Part shown: piece after piece, positions 25,465 to 35,437 of the stretch
Layout of the letters: every line of letters begins with the position of its first letter
Numbering within the stretch: position 1 is the first letter of the stretch
Assembly: GCA_022779305.1 (NCBI GenBank)
Contig: JALFSW010000060.1
Location: 1 to 55,213 of the forward strand
Direction: 5' to 3'
Length of the DNA: 55,213 nucleotides
From: Prevotella sp.
GTDB taxonomy: Bacteria > Bacteroidota > Bacteroidia > Bacteroidales > Bacteroidaceae
The notes under the pieces: generated by a model
What the model saw: only the letters and a program-made list of their open reading frames with translations
What the model was told of the DNA's origin: nothing
Database searches by the model: none
Program-made: the position numbers and the translations under genes

Positions 25465-27885
25465 CTAAAATGGCAATCCGATGGCAAAGTGGAAGGCTTG
25501 TGCATCACGAAACTTCGTGATGTTATAAAATCCGCTTTTTCCCGTTTCATAGGGAACATGCAAGCCCACTCCCCAATCAAAGCGCACCATGAAAAAGCCC
25601 AAGTCATAGCGAATGCCAACACCTGTTCCGAAAGCCAATTCTTTCAGAAAATTTTTCAAGCGAAATTGTGCATCTGGGCGTGTGTCGTCGTTGCGCAAAG
25701 CCCAAACATTACCTGCGTCTAAGAAAACTGCACCATAAAGATTGCCCACCAAATGGGGACGATACTCAAGGTTTAGCTGCAATTTCACATCGCCCGTTTG
25801 TTCCACATAAGACGCTTGTCGCGAATGCGACAAATAACGACCTGGACCTATTTCACGCACGTTGAAAGCACGAATGCTATTGGCTCCCCCCACAAAGAAT
25901 TGTTCTGAGTAGGGCGCAAATCGACTGTTGCCATAAGCCCAAACAACGCCCAAATTGGCATAGGCTGCGATGGTGGATTTTGAGGTCAAAGTCCAAAGTT
26001 TTGAAAAGTTGGTTTCAACTTTAACAAACTGCGCAAAAGGATTTTTGAACATCGTTTTATATGCCTTGCCCCACTTTTCGCCTGCAATGGCATAGCCCAA
26101 TGAAACGATGTTCGAGGCCTCACTTGCCATTACCGACCAACGAATCGGATGGCGTAGCGATGCCGGACTTTGGTAGGTGTACTGAAAACTCATTCTCGGT
26201 ATAAACTGATCGGCCATCGACACTTCCAAATAGGTCAAACTATCAATCAGTTCTGCAAAGCGTGATGTGGAGCTGTGCATGAACTCATAAGAAAGCGTGA
26301 GCGGTTTGAAGACAAACGATTGTCGTTCGTTGGGCATCCAGCTATAAGCCAATTCGCCTGAAATCACCCGCCGTTTGTAGTATTCTGCACGATTAATGAT
26401 GTTTAGCGATGCACTGAATGTGGTCATCGGGTTCTCAAAATAACTTCTGCGTTGCTTCGGAATAGGTATGCTTTCACCACGTGCTAAGGCTTCCTCTATA
26501 CGTTTTTTGTTGCGCTCGCGGCGTACACGAGCGGGCAACTGAAAAGGATTAAGCATCCGTGGGAACTGAAGACTGGCTTCTGCACCATATTGGTAATCAT
26601 TAAACCCACGCATCCCTTCTGCATAGGTTCGATTGGTACTCCATTCATAGCTTCCATGTAAACGGAAATTCAATAGCTCACCACCCCTGAAAGCATTGCG
26701 TTTAGTCATACCTACCACCAATTCTGGACCATATTTTCCCGTGGTGCGTCCTCGGGCATAACCCTCAACATAGAAGTCATAGGGTTTATCGAAGATACAA
26801 TCCAACCGCATATCGAGTATCGAACAAGTGTCTGTCGTATCTCGAGGTGTGAACGACAGATTAGTGACAGCAAACAAACCTGTGGCATTGAGCCGCTGAA
26901 TGCTTTCTTGATGTTTTGCCAAGGAATAAGTGTCGCCTGGGCGCAGTTGTACATCATCGCTCAACACACGCATACGCAGTGGCGCACGGCTATGATTGTA
27001 ATGCAGCGTGAAATTGCGTGAACGTCGCTCGTTTTGCAGAGTTTCCATGAATTGACGCTGCATATAGATGTCTATCTTTCCTATTTTCCATTGTCGAAGC
27101 GTATTATTGCTCACAGAATCAGCCACTTGTAGACGCATCACTACCCCACCTTTAACATGCGTTGTATCTGCCAAATAGCTCGCATCATTGTTTTGATAGA
27201 AATAATATCCATTATCACGGAGCAAGGTGGTGATACGTGTGCGTTCACTTTCAAGCGAAGCCACGTCAAAAGGGGAACCTTTTCGCACGATGGCATTTGC
27301 TGTATCAGCTTTTATTAAACTATCGGCAAAGGCAGGAAAGCCAATGTATTGCAGACTATCGATACGCCAAAGATGCCCCATATCAACACTGTATTGCATT
27401 TTTGCTTTCTTCGGATGGCGCAGCGGGAGAGCTTTATAGGTGATGTTTCCATTGAAATAGCCCCGCTTTTTCAACAGATTTTCGCCCACGGTAGAGCGTA
27501 GATCTGGTGCAATGTGGCTCATCAACACAGGCGATGAACCAAATGTGCGTGCCAACCAGCGACCAACGCCGGCCGAATCAGCCGAAAAGGCATTCCATAA
27601 CCATAAACCTATGGGGAAAGGCGTTTTCAGCGAGGGACTATCGAAGAGCGAACCATTTGGTTTGGTCGCCAAAACGAGGTCTAATTCTTCTTTGACGGCT
27701 GTTGCATGGGCATTTTTTTCGTAATTAGTGTATTGCGTGGGCAGCATACCTGTGTAGAGTTGTTCACCTTCAGGGATAGCACTCGTTGTGCTGCAAGCCA
27801 CAATTGCCAACAAAGTGAGCATCACGCACAACGCACACAAAACTTTTTTTTGATTTATATCTTTATTTCTTTTGTTCATTTTCAA
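25465..27885 (-). CDS. tamL: TamL, BamA/TamA-family outer-membrane lipoprotein
   Basis: An 806-residue protein with a lipobox (LLAIVACSTT, lipidated Cys near residue 31), so it is an outer-membrane lipoprotein. POTRA-like domains lie within about 60-400, and an Omp85 beta-barrel makes up the rest. It ends in FHFAIGLPF, a C-terminal beta-signal with terminal Phe. GGANSIRAFNVREIGPG is the conserved barrel loop of the family. In Bacteroidetes TamL takes the place of TamA and partners TamB in assembling outer-membrane proteins. It starts 23 bp inside the end of tamB, so the two are coupled. Confidence 0.92.
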   Translation of the reverse strand: MKMNKRNKDINQKKVLCALCVMLTLLAIVACSTTSAIPEGEQLYTGMLPTQYTNYEKNAHATAVKEELDLVLATKPNGSLFDSPSLKTPFPIGLWLWNAFSADSAGVGRWLARTFGSSPVLMSHIAPDLRSTVGENLLKKRGYFNGNITYKALPLRHPKKAKMQYSVDMGHLWRIDSLQYIGFPAFADSLIKADTANAIVRKGSPFDVASLESERTRITTLLRDNGYYFYQNNDASYLADTTHVKGGVVMRLQVADSVSNNTLRQWKIGKIDIYMQRQFMETLQNERRSRNFTLHYNHSRAPLRMRVLSDDVQLRPGDTYSLAKHQESIQRLNATGLFAVTNLSFTPRDTTDTCSILDMRLDCIFDKPYDFYVEGYARGRTTGKYGPELVVGMTKRNAFRGGELLNFRLHGSYEWSTNRTYAEGMRGFNDYQYGAEASLQFPRMLNPFQLPARVRRERNKKRIEEALARGESIPIPKQRRSYFENPMTTFSASLNIINRAEYYKRRVISGELAYSWMPNERQSFVFKPLTLSYEFMHSSTSRFAELIDSLTYLEVSMADQFIPRMSFQYTYQSPASLRHPIRWSVMASEASNIVSLGYAIAGEKWGKAYKTMFKNPFAQFVKVETNFSKLWTLTSKSTIAAYANLGVVWAYGNSRFAPYSEQFFVGGANSIRAFNVREIGPGRYLSHSRQASYVEQTGDVKLQLNLEYRPHLVGNLYGAVFLDAGNVWALRNDDTRPDAQFRLKNFLKELAFGTGVGIRYDLGFFMVRFDWGVGLHVPYETGKSGFYNITKFRDAQAFHFAIGLPF

Positions 27886-30800
27886 ATCTTATTAAGCTGT
27901 CTTTCTTTGTTTTAATCGAATCTTGCAAAGGAGCATCATTCGTATTTTGACTCTTAAATTTGAAGATGTCTTTGAAATGTTGGAGTTTTCTGCGCCACAT
28001 AAACCCTACGCCAAACTCGCCTTGCTGACCTTCCAACCAATCGTAGGCTTCTCGCTCATAAAAAACTTTGAGATATTTTGTTTCCTTTTTGTTCAAGCGA
28101 TATTCCATCGAAAGATTATCGAAGAAAGCCCCGTTGCGCTCTGAAAGTTGTGAACCTGTCGACACACGTCCACCCATCACAAGCCGCAATCGATTGTCCC
28201 ACAATCGCTTAGAAAATTTAAACGTATAGTCGGTGTGGAGTGCTCCATTAGCGTCTGCCGTACTCTCCATATTGGCAGAGAGCGACAAGCCCATCGACTT
28301 TAATGCCGTTCCCGTGATGGCGTTCACCTGTGATTGTAAAAATCCAGCCAACGCACCACTCATTACCGTATTGGTGCCACTTGTGTTCGTTCCATCAAGA
28401 TAGAGCCCAGATGCCAACATCGTCACAGCGAGCTTCGACCGTTCCTCGGCACTGCGTGTATTGAGTTCATTTTTAATTTCTTGGTCTTCTGGGGCATCAA
28501 TGATGAACTCTATTCCAGGCTTAGGGAAACGCTTTGAAAGCCGCACACCACATTGGAAATCAACAAATCGGCTTTGCTCTGAAACATCGGCAACACTCGC
28601 TCGAACTTCTTCTGTAGCCTCAATACTCAATAATGGCTCCATAGGGTTGCCTTGAAACTCGATGTATGAGCCTTGCTGAATATTGAATGTGCGAAGCGGA
28701 ATAACTGGCAGAGAGTATTTCATTACACCATTGCCCAACGTGTATCTGCCACGAAGCTCTACACCCGTTGCTGGCGCATAATTCATGAGCAACGTCCCAC
28801 CTCCGAAGAGGTCGATGTAATTTGATTTATCGCTGTTGAGGGCGCAAAGAATATGGGCTTGTTCGTCAATATTAACAGCCAACCCCATGGTGAAACCCGT
28901 GATGTCTGGACGACGCACAACATCGGGGGTAGAGTCGTTGAGCATTGCAAACTGCACAAGATCATTCAATTCGTTGTCTGTCGTGAGCGTTGCATCACGC
29001 AGAATATAAGTCATGTCCGTATTACCCAGCACGTCTAATCGCCCTCTTAGATCGAGTTTGGAAAGGAGTCCCTGCATACGTCCATTGAAATCGACAAACA
29101 CCTTTCCAAATACTTCCGACCGTGGGTTTTCTTTTGCATTGATAATTTGGAAATTTTGAGCACGCATTTGTATGTCCATACGCATTTTGTCGAGGTTTGA
29201 AAAATCAAGATACCCCCTCATTGTCAGTGGCGAATTGTTATTGGCAAACAGCTCAAAATTTTCAAATTCCACCCTACTGTTATTGATCAGCACGGGGTCA
29301 TCGGCAAAGCGCATATTCACACCATAAGGAATACTTTCCAAGTGTGCTGACTCGAGCTGCAATTCGCCATCTATGTCTAATTTGTTCAAAGCCCCGTTCA
29401 ACGTGAGCATACCTTCACAAACACCTTGCAAACCTACAATCTTGTCTGGAACAAACCCATTTATGTAGTTCAACGGAAAGCGTTTCATCGCAAATTCGGC
29501 TTCCAAATGTCCTGCGCCAGCACTGTTGTAAGTTCCTGAAAGCTCGCCTACATCTTCGTCGTCCTTACTAATATAGGCGGCTACCTTGTGCGTGCCATTC
29601 TCCAGCGGCATATAAACGAGTTGCAACCCCATCTTTCCCATCGGATTTTGTTCATAGGTCATATTGCTGATTGCCATATCTGTAGAGATGGTGAGGTCGG
29701 ATGACGTTTGAACAATATGATAATCGCCATTAAGTTCGCCCGAAATGCGAGGTGCAAAAGGCAAGATTGCCAATAACTGTTCCACTTCAAACCGATGAAC
29801 AGACAGCGTAAGATTTTGCAACGAAGTGCTGTCGCTGTCTTCCGAAACCAATTGCAGACCCGCTCCATCGCTTGCTTTCATCTGTAAATTGGCAGAAACA
29901 TGCCGGTCACGACCTACATAAACAAAATTGTCATCGTTCACCGTAAATTGTTTGTAGCCCAATGTTGCCGTGGAAGAGGTCAGACTGAGGTTCAATCCTC
30001 GATTGATTACCGTGGCTTTAAATCCTAAATCAATTGCCGAACGACCTTTCAAGTCGTCCACCGAGATGAGTGATTGCAATCCGTGTTCATAGATGGCACC
30101 CTGCATACGCCCTATGTAGGGATAGGTATTCGTTCGATCGTTGGCAATGGTGAGATTGTAATGCAGATTTTCTTGCTCATTGTAAAGCGATCCACGCAGC
30201 GTATCGATGCACAAACTATCGTATTGTATGCGCTCAACATAAAGATTGCCATTCAATCCTTCTATGGGTGAGGAAGTAAGAGCAATGTCGGCGGTTTGGA
30301 ACGAATAGCCCTGTTGAGCAAGTAAGCTACTAAAGAAATTCGTTTTCCCACTCTTGAGCGTGAAATGACCTGTGGGTAGGAATTGACGGAGCGCAGGTTG
30401 GTCTATGAACTTATTGTGGGCTTGTGCTTTCAGTTCTTTATAAAGTTGTCGGGCATTGGCGAGCAATTGCTGATAGCTTTCCGAGAAAGCTGTGTTTAAA
30501 GTGAAATCGCCACCTTTGACAATGGCTTTAAGCGTGTCTTTTTGGCTCAAAAGATCAACGAAAACATCACCGGGACAATAGGTCTTATTATCAATGGTGG
30601 CTTGCAGTTGTCCCATCGTTCCACGAAGGAAAATTGCTTCTCGTCCATCTGTTGTAAACATAAGGTCGGGTGCAAAAGAAGCGGTAAAAGGCTGTTGTGT
30701 GAAGCCTAAATCATAGAGATTAATCTGTCCAACATTACCCTTCAGTTGGGCTTTGATAGCTTTCCCATTCATATTCGTTGAGAACTGACAGCCCCCTGTA

Positions 30801-33004
30801 AAGAGCTGTTTTTCGCTGTTGCCGTGGCTTTCCGTCAATTGGATATGGTTCAGACTGCCTTCAGCACTGTGTTGATGCTTCATATCCGTGCGAATATGAA
30901 GTTGTCCGTCGGCTATGGCGTGATAATCTTTGGGCGTCAAACCGAGCGATTTCAAAGCCGAGTGGCGAAGATCGAAATCAAAGTTGGCAGTAAGAAGTTG
31001 GTTTTTCAGAGTGCCATCTACCCAAAAATCGCCTGCTGCTAAAAACTGTTGAGGCTGTCCTCGATGTTCGCTATGGAGCAAAAGATTTCCCATCGTTCCT
31101 TTAACCGTATGTGTATGGGTAAGATCCGATGTAAGCAAGAGATCTATCTCTGTTCCAAGCAAATAGGGATAATCCTTTATGCCGATTTGGCGAAGATTTG
31201 CCTGCGTCACTTTTCCCCATAGCCTACCGTTAATTTTCCGTCTAACAACCTTACCCGAAAAGTTCAACCTGCTGGTTATCATAGCGTTGTTGGTCTGCAC
31301 ACTTGCTTGTGCCACGGCATTACGCAAGCGTATTTTGGCTTGTAGGCGGTTGAGCAAATAATTTTCATATTGAAAACTTCCGATGTCGGCATTCAAATTT
31401 AGTTGGGCAGTGGACTTCAAAAGATCTATTCCTCGTCCTTTAGCAGTGAATTGGGCAGTAAGTGGCGAACATTTCATCCAAGGCAAGAAACGCTGCAAAG
31501 GAAGTTGATGGACTTTTGCCGTAATTGCATAAGCATCTGTTCTGCGGTCATATTCGCCTACGAGCATAAATCCGCCGCCGCCAGTTGTCAGGCGGATGTT
31601 GGTTTTGTAATGCCCATTTCGCGCACCGATGTATCCCTTCAATCCTATGGCTTGTGGCAGTTTCACTTGTGCAGACAACTCATGCGGTAAGAAGCGTTGT
31701 GCAAAACGCAAGTCATTGATGGCGGCTTGCAAAGCAAGTTTTGCAGAAAGACGTTGTAAATCAGTAGGATTTTCGATACTTCCAGCAATCGAAAACGAGA
31801 AATAACGTTGCATTTCGAGCCGCATCTTTGCAATCCTTGCCCGCTGTAAATTACCTTTCAACCGAAGGTCAAGGCTGATTGGAAGTGTAGGTAAGGCGGT
31901 AACATATTTTTTGCTTGCCACAGGCAGAAAAGCATTGAAGTCGGCGGGATGGAAATTGCCCTTGAGATCCAAGGCGACTTCACCTGGATTGCGGTTTGCA
32001 AAAGCATTCAGTGGCATATTAACCTGTCCGCTTAGATCAGTATGCGACATCTTCAGATGCAGATCAGAGAGATTGAGCAAGGTTGCATTCAGACTTATTG
32101 CACTTTGAAAGTCCTTCACCATCAGTCCGCTATGTTCTTTAAAATTGGCAGCCCGCACCCGCATTCGCAGCGCAGGCGCAGCAAAATGAAGCGAGTCGAT
32201 GCCCAAATTCAGTGCTTTGCAGGCAATATGCCCCGCATCAAAACCTTGTTTTGCTCTGGGTTGAAAGTTGGCATCATACGCTAGCCTACTACCAGAACAA
32301 TCAAACTTCCCTACACTATATATGTTATCTTTCAAAAACAAATGGGCATCCTGCGCCACCGCCTTTTCAAAATGACTATCAATGGAAATCGTGTCGCCTG
32401 GTAAGTGTAGTGCCAATGCCACGCCTGCCAATTCGGTTTTGTCTATTCCTATGCGCCAAAGCGGTTTAGGCTTTGTCGTGTCTTCTGGAACGGTGTCGGC
32501 AAGGGCTATATCTACCCATCCACCATTGAACATCGCTCGGTCAATGTGTATAGAATCATCATGCAGATCGATGCCATGGCTCACGATATGAAGTTGTGCC
32601 AATTCCCCTTTGATGCGCAAATCTCCGATGAACGAGAGTGTATTGGTCTTCAATTGTTTAAGCGTCAAAGCATCCACTTCCACACGTCGTTTGAAAAGGG
32701 GCAACAATTGCACGTCTACCACCACTTCCTGTGCATTCACCACCGTGTCCATCATCGCCTCGCCACCACCTCGTGGTTGCAAAGCCAAAACGCTATCCAG
32801 CTTCAAATAAAGCGGAAACGAAAGATCCACGCGACCTATCGAAATCTTCATGCCTGTTTTCTCTGAGGCATAGGCAGTGGCTTTGTCGACAGCCCATTGC
32901 TGAACGGGGCGACAATACAACAAAAGTGAGAGTATAAAAAAGAGCAAAATCGGAGTCAAAAGAATGACTATCAATGCCTTTAGAGATTTCTTCATATCCT
33001 TCAT
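27863..33004 (-). CDS. tamB: TamB, translocation and assembly module protein
   Basis: A very large protein (1713 residues) with an N-terminal signal-anchor helix (about 8-30, LIVILLTPILLFFILSLLL). A long stretch rich in beta-strands repeats patterns such as DLRIKG and LNGDY. The C-terminal DUF490/TamB domain includes PFRTFNIQQGSYIEFQGNP-like sequence and RLSKRFPKPGIEFIIDAPED. The family spans the periplasm as a hydrophobic groove and moves lipids or outer-membrane proteins. Its length exceeds E. coli TamB (about 1260) but is typical for Bacteroidetes. M1 (33004) and M4 (32995) are both possible starts. Confidence 0.92.
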   Translation of the reverse strand: MKDMKKSLKALIVILLTPILLFFILSLLLYCRPVQQWAVDKATAYASEKTGMKISIGRVDLSFPLYLKLDSVLALQPRGGGEAMMDTVVNAQEVVVDVQLLPLFKRRVEVDALTLKQLKTNTLSFIGDLRIKGELAQLHIVSHGIDLHDDSIHIDRAMFNGGWVDIALADTVPEDTTKPKPLWRIGIDKTELAGVALALHLPGDTISIDSHFEKAVAQDAHLFLKDNIYSVGKFDCSGSRLAYDANFQPRAKQGFDAGHIACKALNLGIDSLHFAAPALRMRVRAANFKEHSGLMVKDFQSAISLNATLLNLSDLHLKMSHTDLSGQVNMPLNAFANRNPGEVALDLKGNFHPADFNAFLPVASKKYVTALPTLPISLDLRLKGNLQRARIAKMRLEMQRYFSFSIAGSIENPTDLQRLSAKLALQAAINDLRFAQRFLPHELSAQVKLPQAIGLKGYIGARNGHYKTNIRLTTGGGGFMLVGEYDRRTDAYAITAKVHQLPLQRFLPWMKCSPLTAQFTAKGRGIDLLKSTAQLNLNADIGSFQYENYLLNRLQAKIRLRNAVAQASVQTNNAMITSRLNFSGKVVRRKINGRLWGKVTQANLRQIGIKDYPYLLGTEIDLLLTSDLTHTHTVKGTMGNLLLHSEHRGQPQQFLAAGDFWVDGTLKNQLLTANFDFDLRHSALKSLGLTPKDYHAIADGQLHIRTDMKHQHSAEGSLNHIQLTESHGNSEKQLFTGGCQFSTNMNGKAIKAQLKGNVGQINLYDLGFTQQPFTASFAPDLMFTTDGREAIFLRGTMGQLQATIDNKTYCPGDVFVDLLSQKDTLKAIVKGGDFTLNTAFSESYQQLLANARQLYKELKAQAHNKFIDQPALRQFLPTGHFTLKSGKTNFFSSLLAQQGYSFQTADIALTSSPIEGLNGNLYVERIQYDSLCIDTLRGSLYNEQENLHYNLTIANDRTNTYPYIGRMQGAIYEHGLQSLISVDDLKGRSAIDLGFKATVINRGLNLSLTSSTATLGYKQFTVNDDNFVYVGRDRHVSANLQMKASDGAGLQLVSEDSDSTSLQNLTLSVHRFEVEQLLAILPFAPRISGELNGDYHIVQTSSDLTISTDMAISNMTYEQNPMGKMGLQLVYMPLENGTHKVAAYISKDDEDVGELSGTYNSAGAGHLEAEFAMKRFPLNYINGFVPDKIVGLQGVCEGMLTLNGALNKLDIDGELQLESAHLESIPYGVNMRFADDPVLINNSRVEFENFELFANNNSPLTMRGYLDFSNLDKMRMDIQMRAQNFQIINAKENPRSEVFGKVFVDFNGRMQGLLSKLDLRGRLDVLGNTDMTYILRDATLTTDNELNDLVQFAMLNDSTPDVVRRPDITGFTMGLAVNIDEQAHILCALNSDKSNYIDLFGGGTLLMNYAPATGVELRGRYTLGNGVMKYSLPVIPLRTFNIQQGSYIEFQGNPMEPLLSIEATEEVRASVADVSEQSRFVDFQCGVRLSKRFPKPGIEFIIDAPEDQEIKNELNTRSAEERSKLAVTMLASGLYLDGTNTSGTNTVMSGALAGFLQSQVNAITGTALKSMGLSLSANMESTADANGALHTDYTFKFSKRLWDNRLRLVMGGRVSTGSQLSERNGAFFDNLSMEYRLNKKETKYLKVFYEREAYDWLEGQQGEFGVGFMWRRKLQHFKDIFKFKSQNTNDAPLQDSIKTKKDSLIRFENEQKK

Positions 33005-33134
33005 TCGTCCGCTTCAGCGAACGCATTTTATACGTATAAATGGCAGCATCGTCTCATCAAGCCATTTTCCACTCATAAGGGCAACTCTATATACGCACCC
33101 AAGCATATCAGAAAATAAACTTTGAAACGTTCTG

Positions 33135-33142
33135 CAAAGTAA
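33135..33142 (-). promoter_or_regulatory. Possible promoter -7 box (TTACTTTGCA) for tamB
   Basis: The minus strand reads TTACTTTGCA, one base off the Bacteroidota spacing, 130 bp upstream of tamB. No -33 element is certain. Confidence 0.35.
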
Positions 33143-33198
33143 CACAAAAAAATTTGAAAAACGAAACCTTCCATGTGCATATTTTACAATATGTTTTC

Positions 33199-33264
33199 AA
33201 ATGAGCCTCACTTGCGAGGTAACTGAGGTTTATTTGTGTCCTGAGTGAGGCTCATTTGAGAAGC
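33199..33264. repeat. R22 palindromic tandem array, three units
   Basis: Units start at 33199, 33221 and 33243, exactly 22 bp apart, with cores AAATGAGCCTCACTT, AACTGAGGTTTATTT and GAGTGAGGCTCATTT. This is the one array between divergent genes: tamB leftward and moxR rightward. Confidence 0.7.
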
Positions 33265-33344
33265 AAACAAGAAGACATCAGAATCTTCAAGTTTTTTTAA
33301 TATTATTTAGGTGGTTATTTTTAACGATATTGCTTTATTTGTAT

Positions 33345-33352
33345 TACTTTTG
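33345..33352 (+). promoter_or_regulatory. Promoter -7 box (TACTTTTG) for the moxR-bat operon
   Basis: TACTTTTG followed by CG, 65 bp before the moxR ATG. It is the only strong -7 box found between tamB and moxR on this strand. Confidence 0.65.
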
Positions 33353-33416
33353 CGACTTATTAAAGGTGGCGTTGCAAACACCCCCAAAGAAAAAACCCTA
33401 AAAATTGAAAGAGAAC

Positions 33417-34412
33417 ATGACGGAAGCTATCGACATTCGCGAACTCAATATCAGAATCGAACAGCAAAGCGCATTCGTAACCAATCTGGTTACAGGCATG
33501 CGGCAGGTTATCATCGGACAGCAACATCTCATAGACTCGTTGCTCATCGGACTATTGAGCAATGGTCATATCCTCCTTGAAGGTGTGCCCGGGCTTGCAA
33601 AGACACTCGCCATCAAAACATTGGCACAACTCATTGATGCGAAATATAACCGTATTCAATTCACCCCCGACTTGTTGCCAGCCGATGTCGTGGGTACGCA
33701 GATTTATTCGCAGAAAGACGAACGATTTACGGTGAAGAAAGGACCTGTTTTCGCTAACTTTGTCTTGGCAGATGAAATCAACCGAGCACCAGCAAAAGTA
33801 CAAAGCGCACTGCTTGAAGCGATGCAAGAACACCAAGTAACCATTGGCGAAGAAACTTTCCGTCTCCCCTCGCCTTTCATGGTAATGGCAACGCAAAATC
33901 CTGTGGAGCAGGAAGGTACTTACATTCTTCCAGAAGCACAAGTTGACCGCTTCATGCTCAAAGTGGTGATCGACTACCCCACTCTCGAAGAAGAAAAACA
34001 AGTCATCCGCCAAAACCTTAAGGGCGAAAGCAAAAAAGTGTTACCCGTTACCACAGCAGACGAAATTCTGCGTGCAAGAGGCGTAGTGGAAGAGGTTTAT
34101 ATTGATGAAAAAATCGAACAATACATTGCCGACATCGTCTTTGCAACCCGCTATCCAGAACGCTACCAACTTCCAACGCTACGCAACATGATTACGTTTG
34201 GTGCCAGTCCACGTGCAGGCATCAATCTGGCAAAGGGCGCACGTGCCTATGCGTTCATCAAACGCCGTGGCTATGTGGTTCCAGAGGACGTCCGTGCCAT
34301 TGCCCACGATGTGTTGCGCCATCGCATCGGTCTTTCGTATGAGGCTGAAGCAGAAAACATCAGTAGCGAAACGATCATCAGTGAAATTATTAATAAGGTG
34401 GAAGTGCCATAA
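33417..34412 (+). CDS. MoxR-family AAA+ ATPase of the Bat operon
   Basis: A 331-residue protein with Walker A GVPGLAKT at 56-63, Walker B FVLADEINRAPAKVQSALLE and sensor motif MATQNPVEQEGTYILPEAQVDRF, the pattern of MoxR chaperone ATPases. These pair with von Willebrand A proteins to activate or assemble partners. I start at the ATG 33417; the frame continues to a TTG at 33405. It is the first gene of the aerotolerance cluster and is followed by an R2 element. Confidence 0.95.
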   Translation: MTEAIDIRELNIRIEQQSAFVTNLVTGMRQVIIGQQHLIDSLLIGLLSNGHILLEGVPGLAKTLAIKTLAQLIDAKYNRIQFTPDLLPADVVGTQIYSQKDERFTVKKGPVFANFVLADEINRAPAKVQSALLEAMQEHQVTIGEETFRLPSPFMVMATQNPVEQEGTYILPEAQVDRFMLKVVIDYPTLEEEKQVIRQNLKGESKKVLPVTTADEILRARGVVEEVYIDEKIEQYIADIVFATRYPERYQLPTLRNMITFGASPRAGINLAKGARAYAFIKRRGYVVPEDVRAIAHDVLRHRIGLSYEAEAENISSETIISEIINKVEVP

Positions 34413-34418
34413 ACCTCG

Positions 34419-34529
34419 ACGTTTTCGTTAAGCCAAATGCGCAACGGAAAAACGAGAACAATTTTTTTACATTGCCATGGCGAAAAAACTTTCTCAGAAC
34501 GCTTGCTAAAGCAAGAAAATGACTAAATA
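34419..34529. repeat. R2 element inside the Bat operon
   Basis: Begins ACGTTTTCGTTAAGCCAAATG and ends AAATGACTAAAT, with an interior CTCAGAACGCTTGCTAAAGCAAG partly like the long form. It lies between moxR and the DUF58 gene, which point the same way, so it is transcribed with the operon. Confidence 0.65.
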
Positions 34530-34543
34530 CCCCCGAAAACCCA

Positions 34544-35413
34544 ATGGAGAAAACGGAAATACTCAAGAAGGTAAGGAAAATAGAAATCAAGACGCGTCGT
34601 CTGAGCCAAAACATCTTTGCAGGTCAATATCATTCGGCCTTCAAAGGAAGGGGTATGGCATTTTCGGAAGTGAGAGAATATCAATATGGCGACGATGTGC
34701 GCGACATTGATTGGAACGTAACGGCACGCTTCCACCATCCTTATGTAAAAGTGTTTGAAGAAGAGCGCGAACTCACCGTGATGCTTCTCATTGACGTAAG
34801 CGGCTCACTCGACTTCGGAACACAACGGCAAACAAAGCGCGACTTGGTGAGCCAAATTGCAGCAACACTTGCTTTTTCTGCCATTCAGAACAATGACAAG
34901 ATTGGAGTGGTGTTTTTCACAGACAGAATTGAGAAATACATCCCGCCCAAGAAAGGAAGAAAGCACATTCTGCACATCATCCAAGAGACGCTCCACTTGC
35001 AACCCACAAGTAGGAAAACCAACATCGGAAACGCCATTGAGTTCCTCACAAAAGTGATGAAAAGACACTGCACAGCGTTTCTCTTGAGCGATTTCTACGA
35101 AAAGAAAGACTATCAAAATCGGCTCACTATCGCCAATCGGAAACACGATCTCATCGCACTTCAAGTCTATGACGAACGTGCCAAGGAATTGCCTGATGTG
35201 GGACTGATGTTCATCAACGATGCCGAAACAAACGAAGAGATGCTCATCGACACCAGTAGCGAACGTGTGCGAAAAGCCCATAAAGCACACTGGGACAAAC
35301 AACAAGCTCAGTTACACGACATATTCGCCAAAAGCAACGTAGATAACATCTCAATTGCAACGAACGAAGACTTTGTGAAAAAACTCATGATGCTCTTCGC
35401 ACAAAGAAGTTAA
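34544..35413 (+). CDS. DUF58 domain protein of the Bat operon
   Basis: A 289-residue cytoplasmic protein with the DUF58 signature REYQYGDDVRDIDWN near residues 48-62 and a von Willebrand-like fold after it, beginning VMLLIDVSGSLDFG. In bat operons DUF58 proteins follow moxR and are thought to be MoxR clients. The MIDAS-type DVSGS is intact. The gene starts 131 bp after moxR, across the R2 element, and 24 bp before the next gene. Confidence 0.9.
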   Translation: MEKTEILKKVRKIEIKTRRLSQNIFAGQYHSAFKGRGMAFSEVREYQYGDDVRDIDWNVTARFHHPYVKVFEEERELTVMLLIDVSGSLDFGTQRQTKRDLVSQIAATLAFSAIQNNDKIGVVFFTDRIEKYIPPKKGRKHILHIIQETLHLQPTSRKTNIGNAIEFLTKVMKRHCTAFLLSDFYEKKDYQNRLTIANRKHDLIALQVYDERAKELPDVGLMFINDAETNEEMLIDTSSERVRKAHKAHWDKQQAQLHDIFAKSNVDNISIATNEDFVKKLMMLFAQRS

Positions 35414-35437
35414 AACGAAAATCAAAAAAGAGTTGAA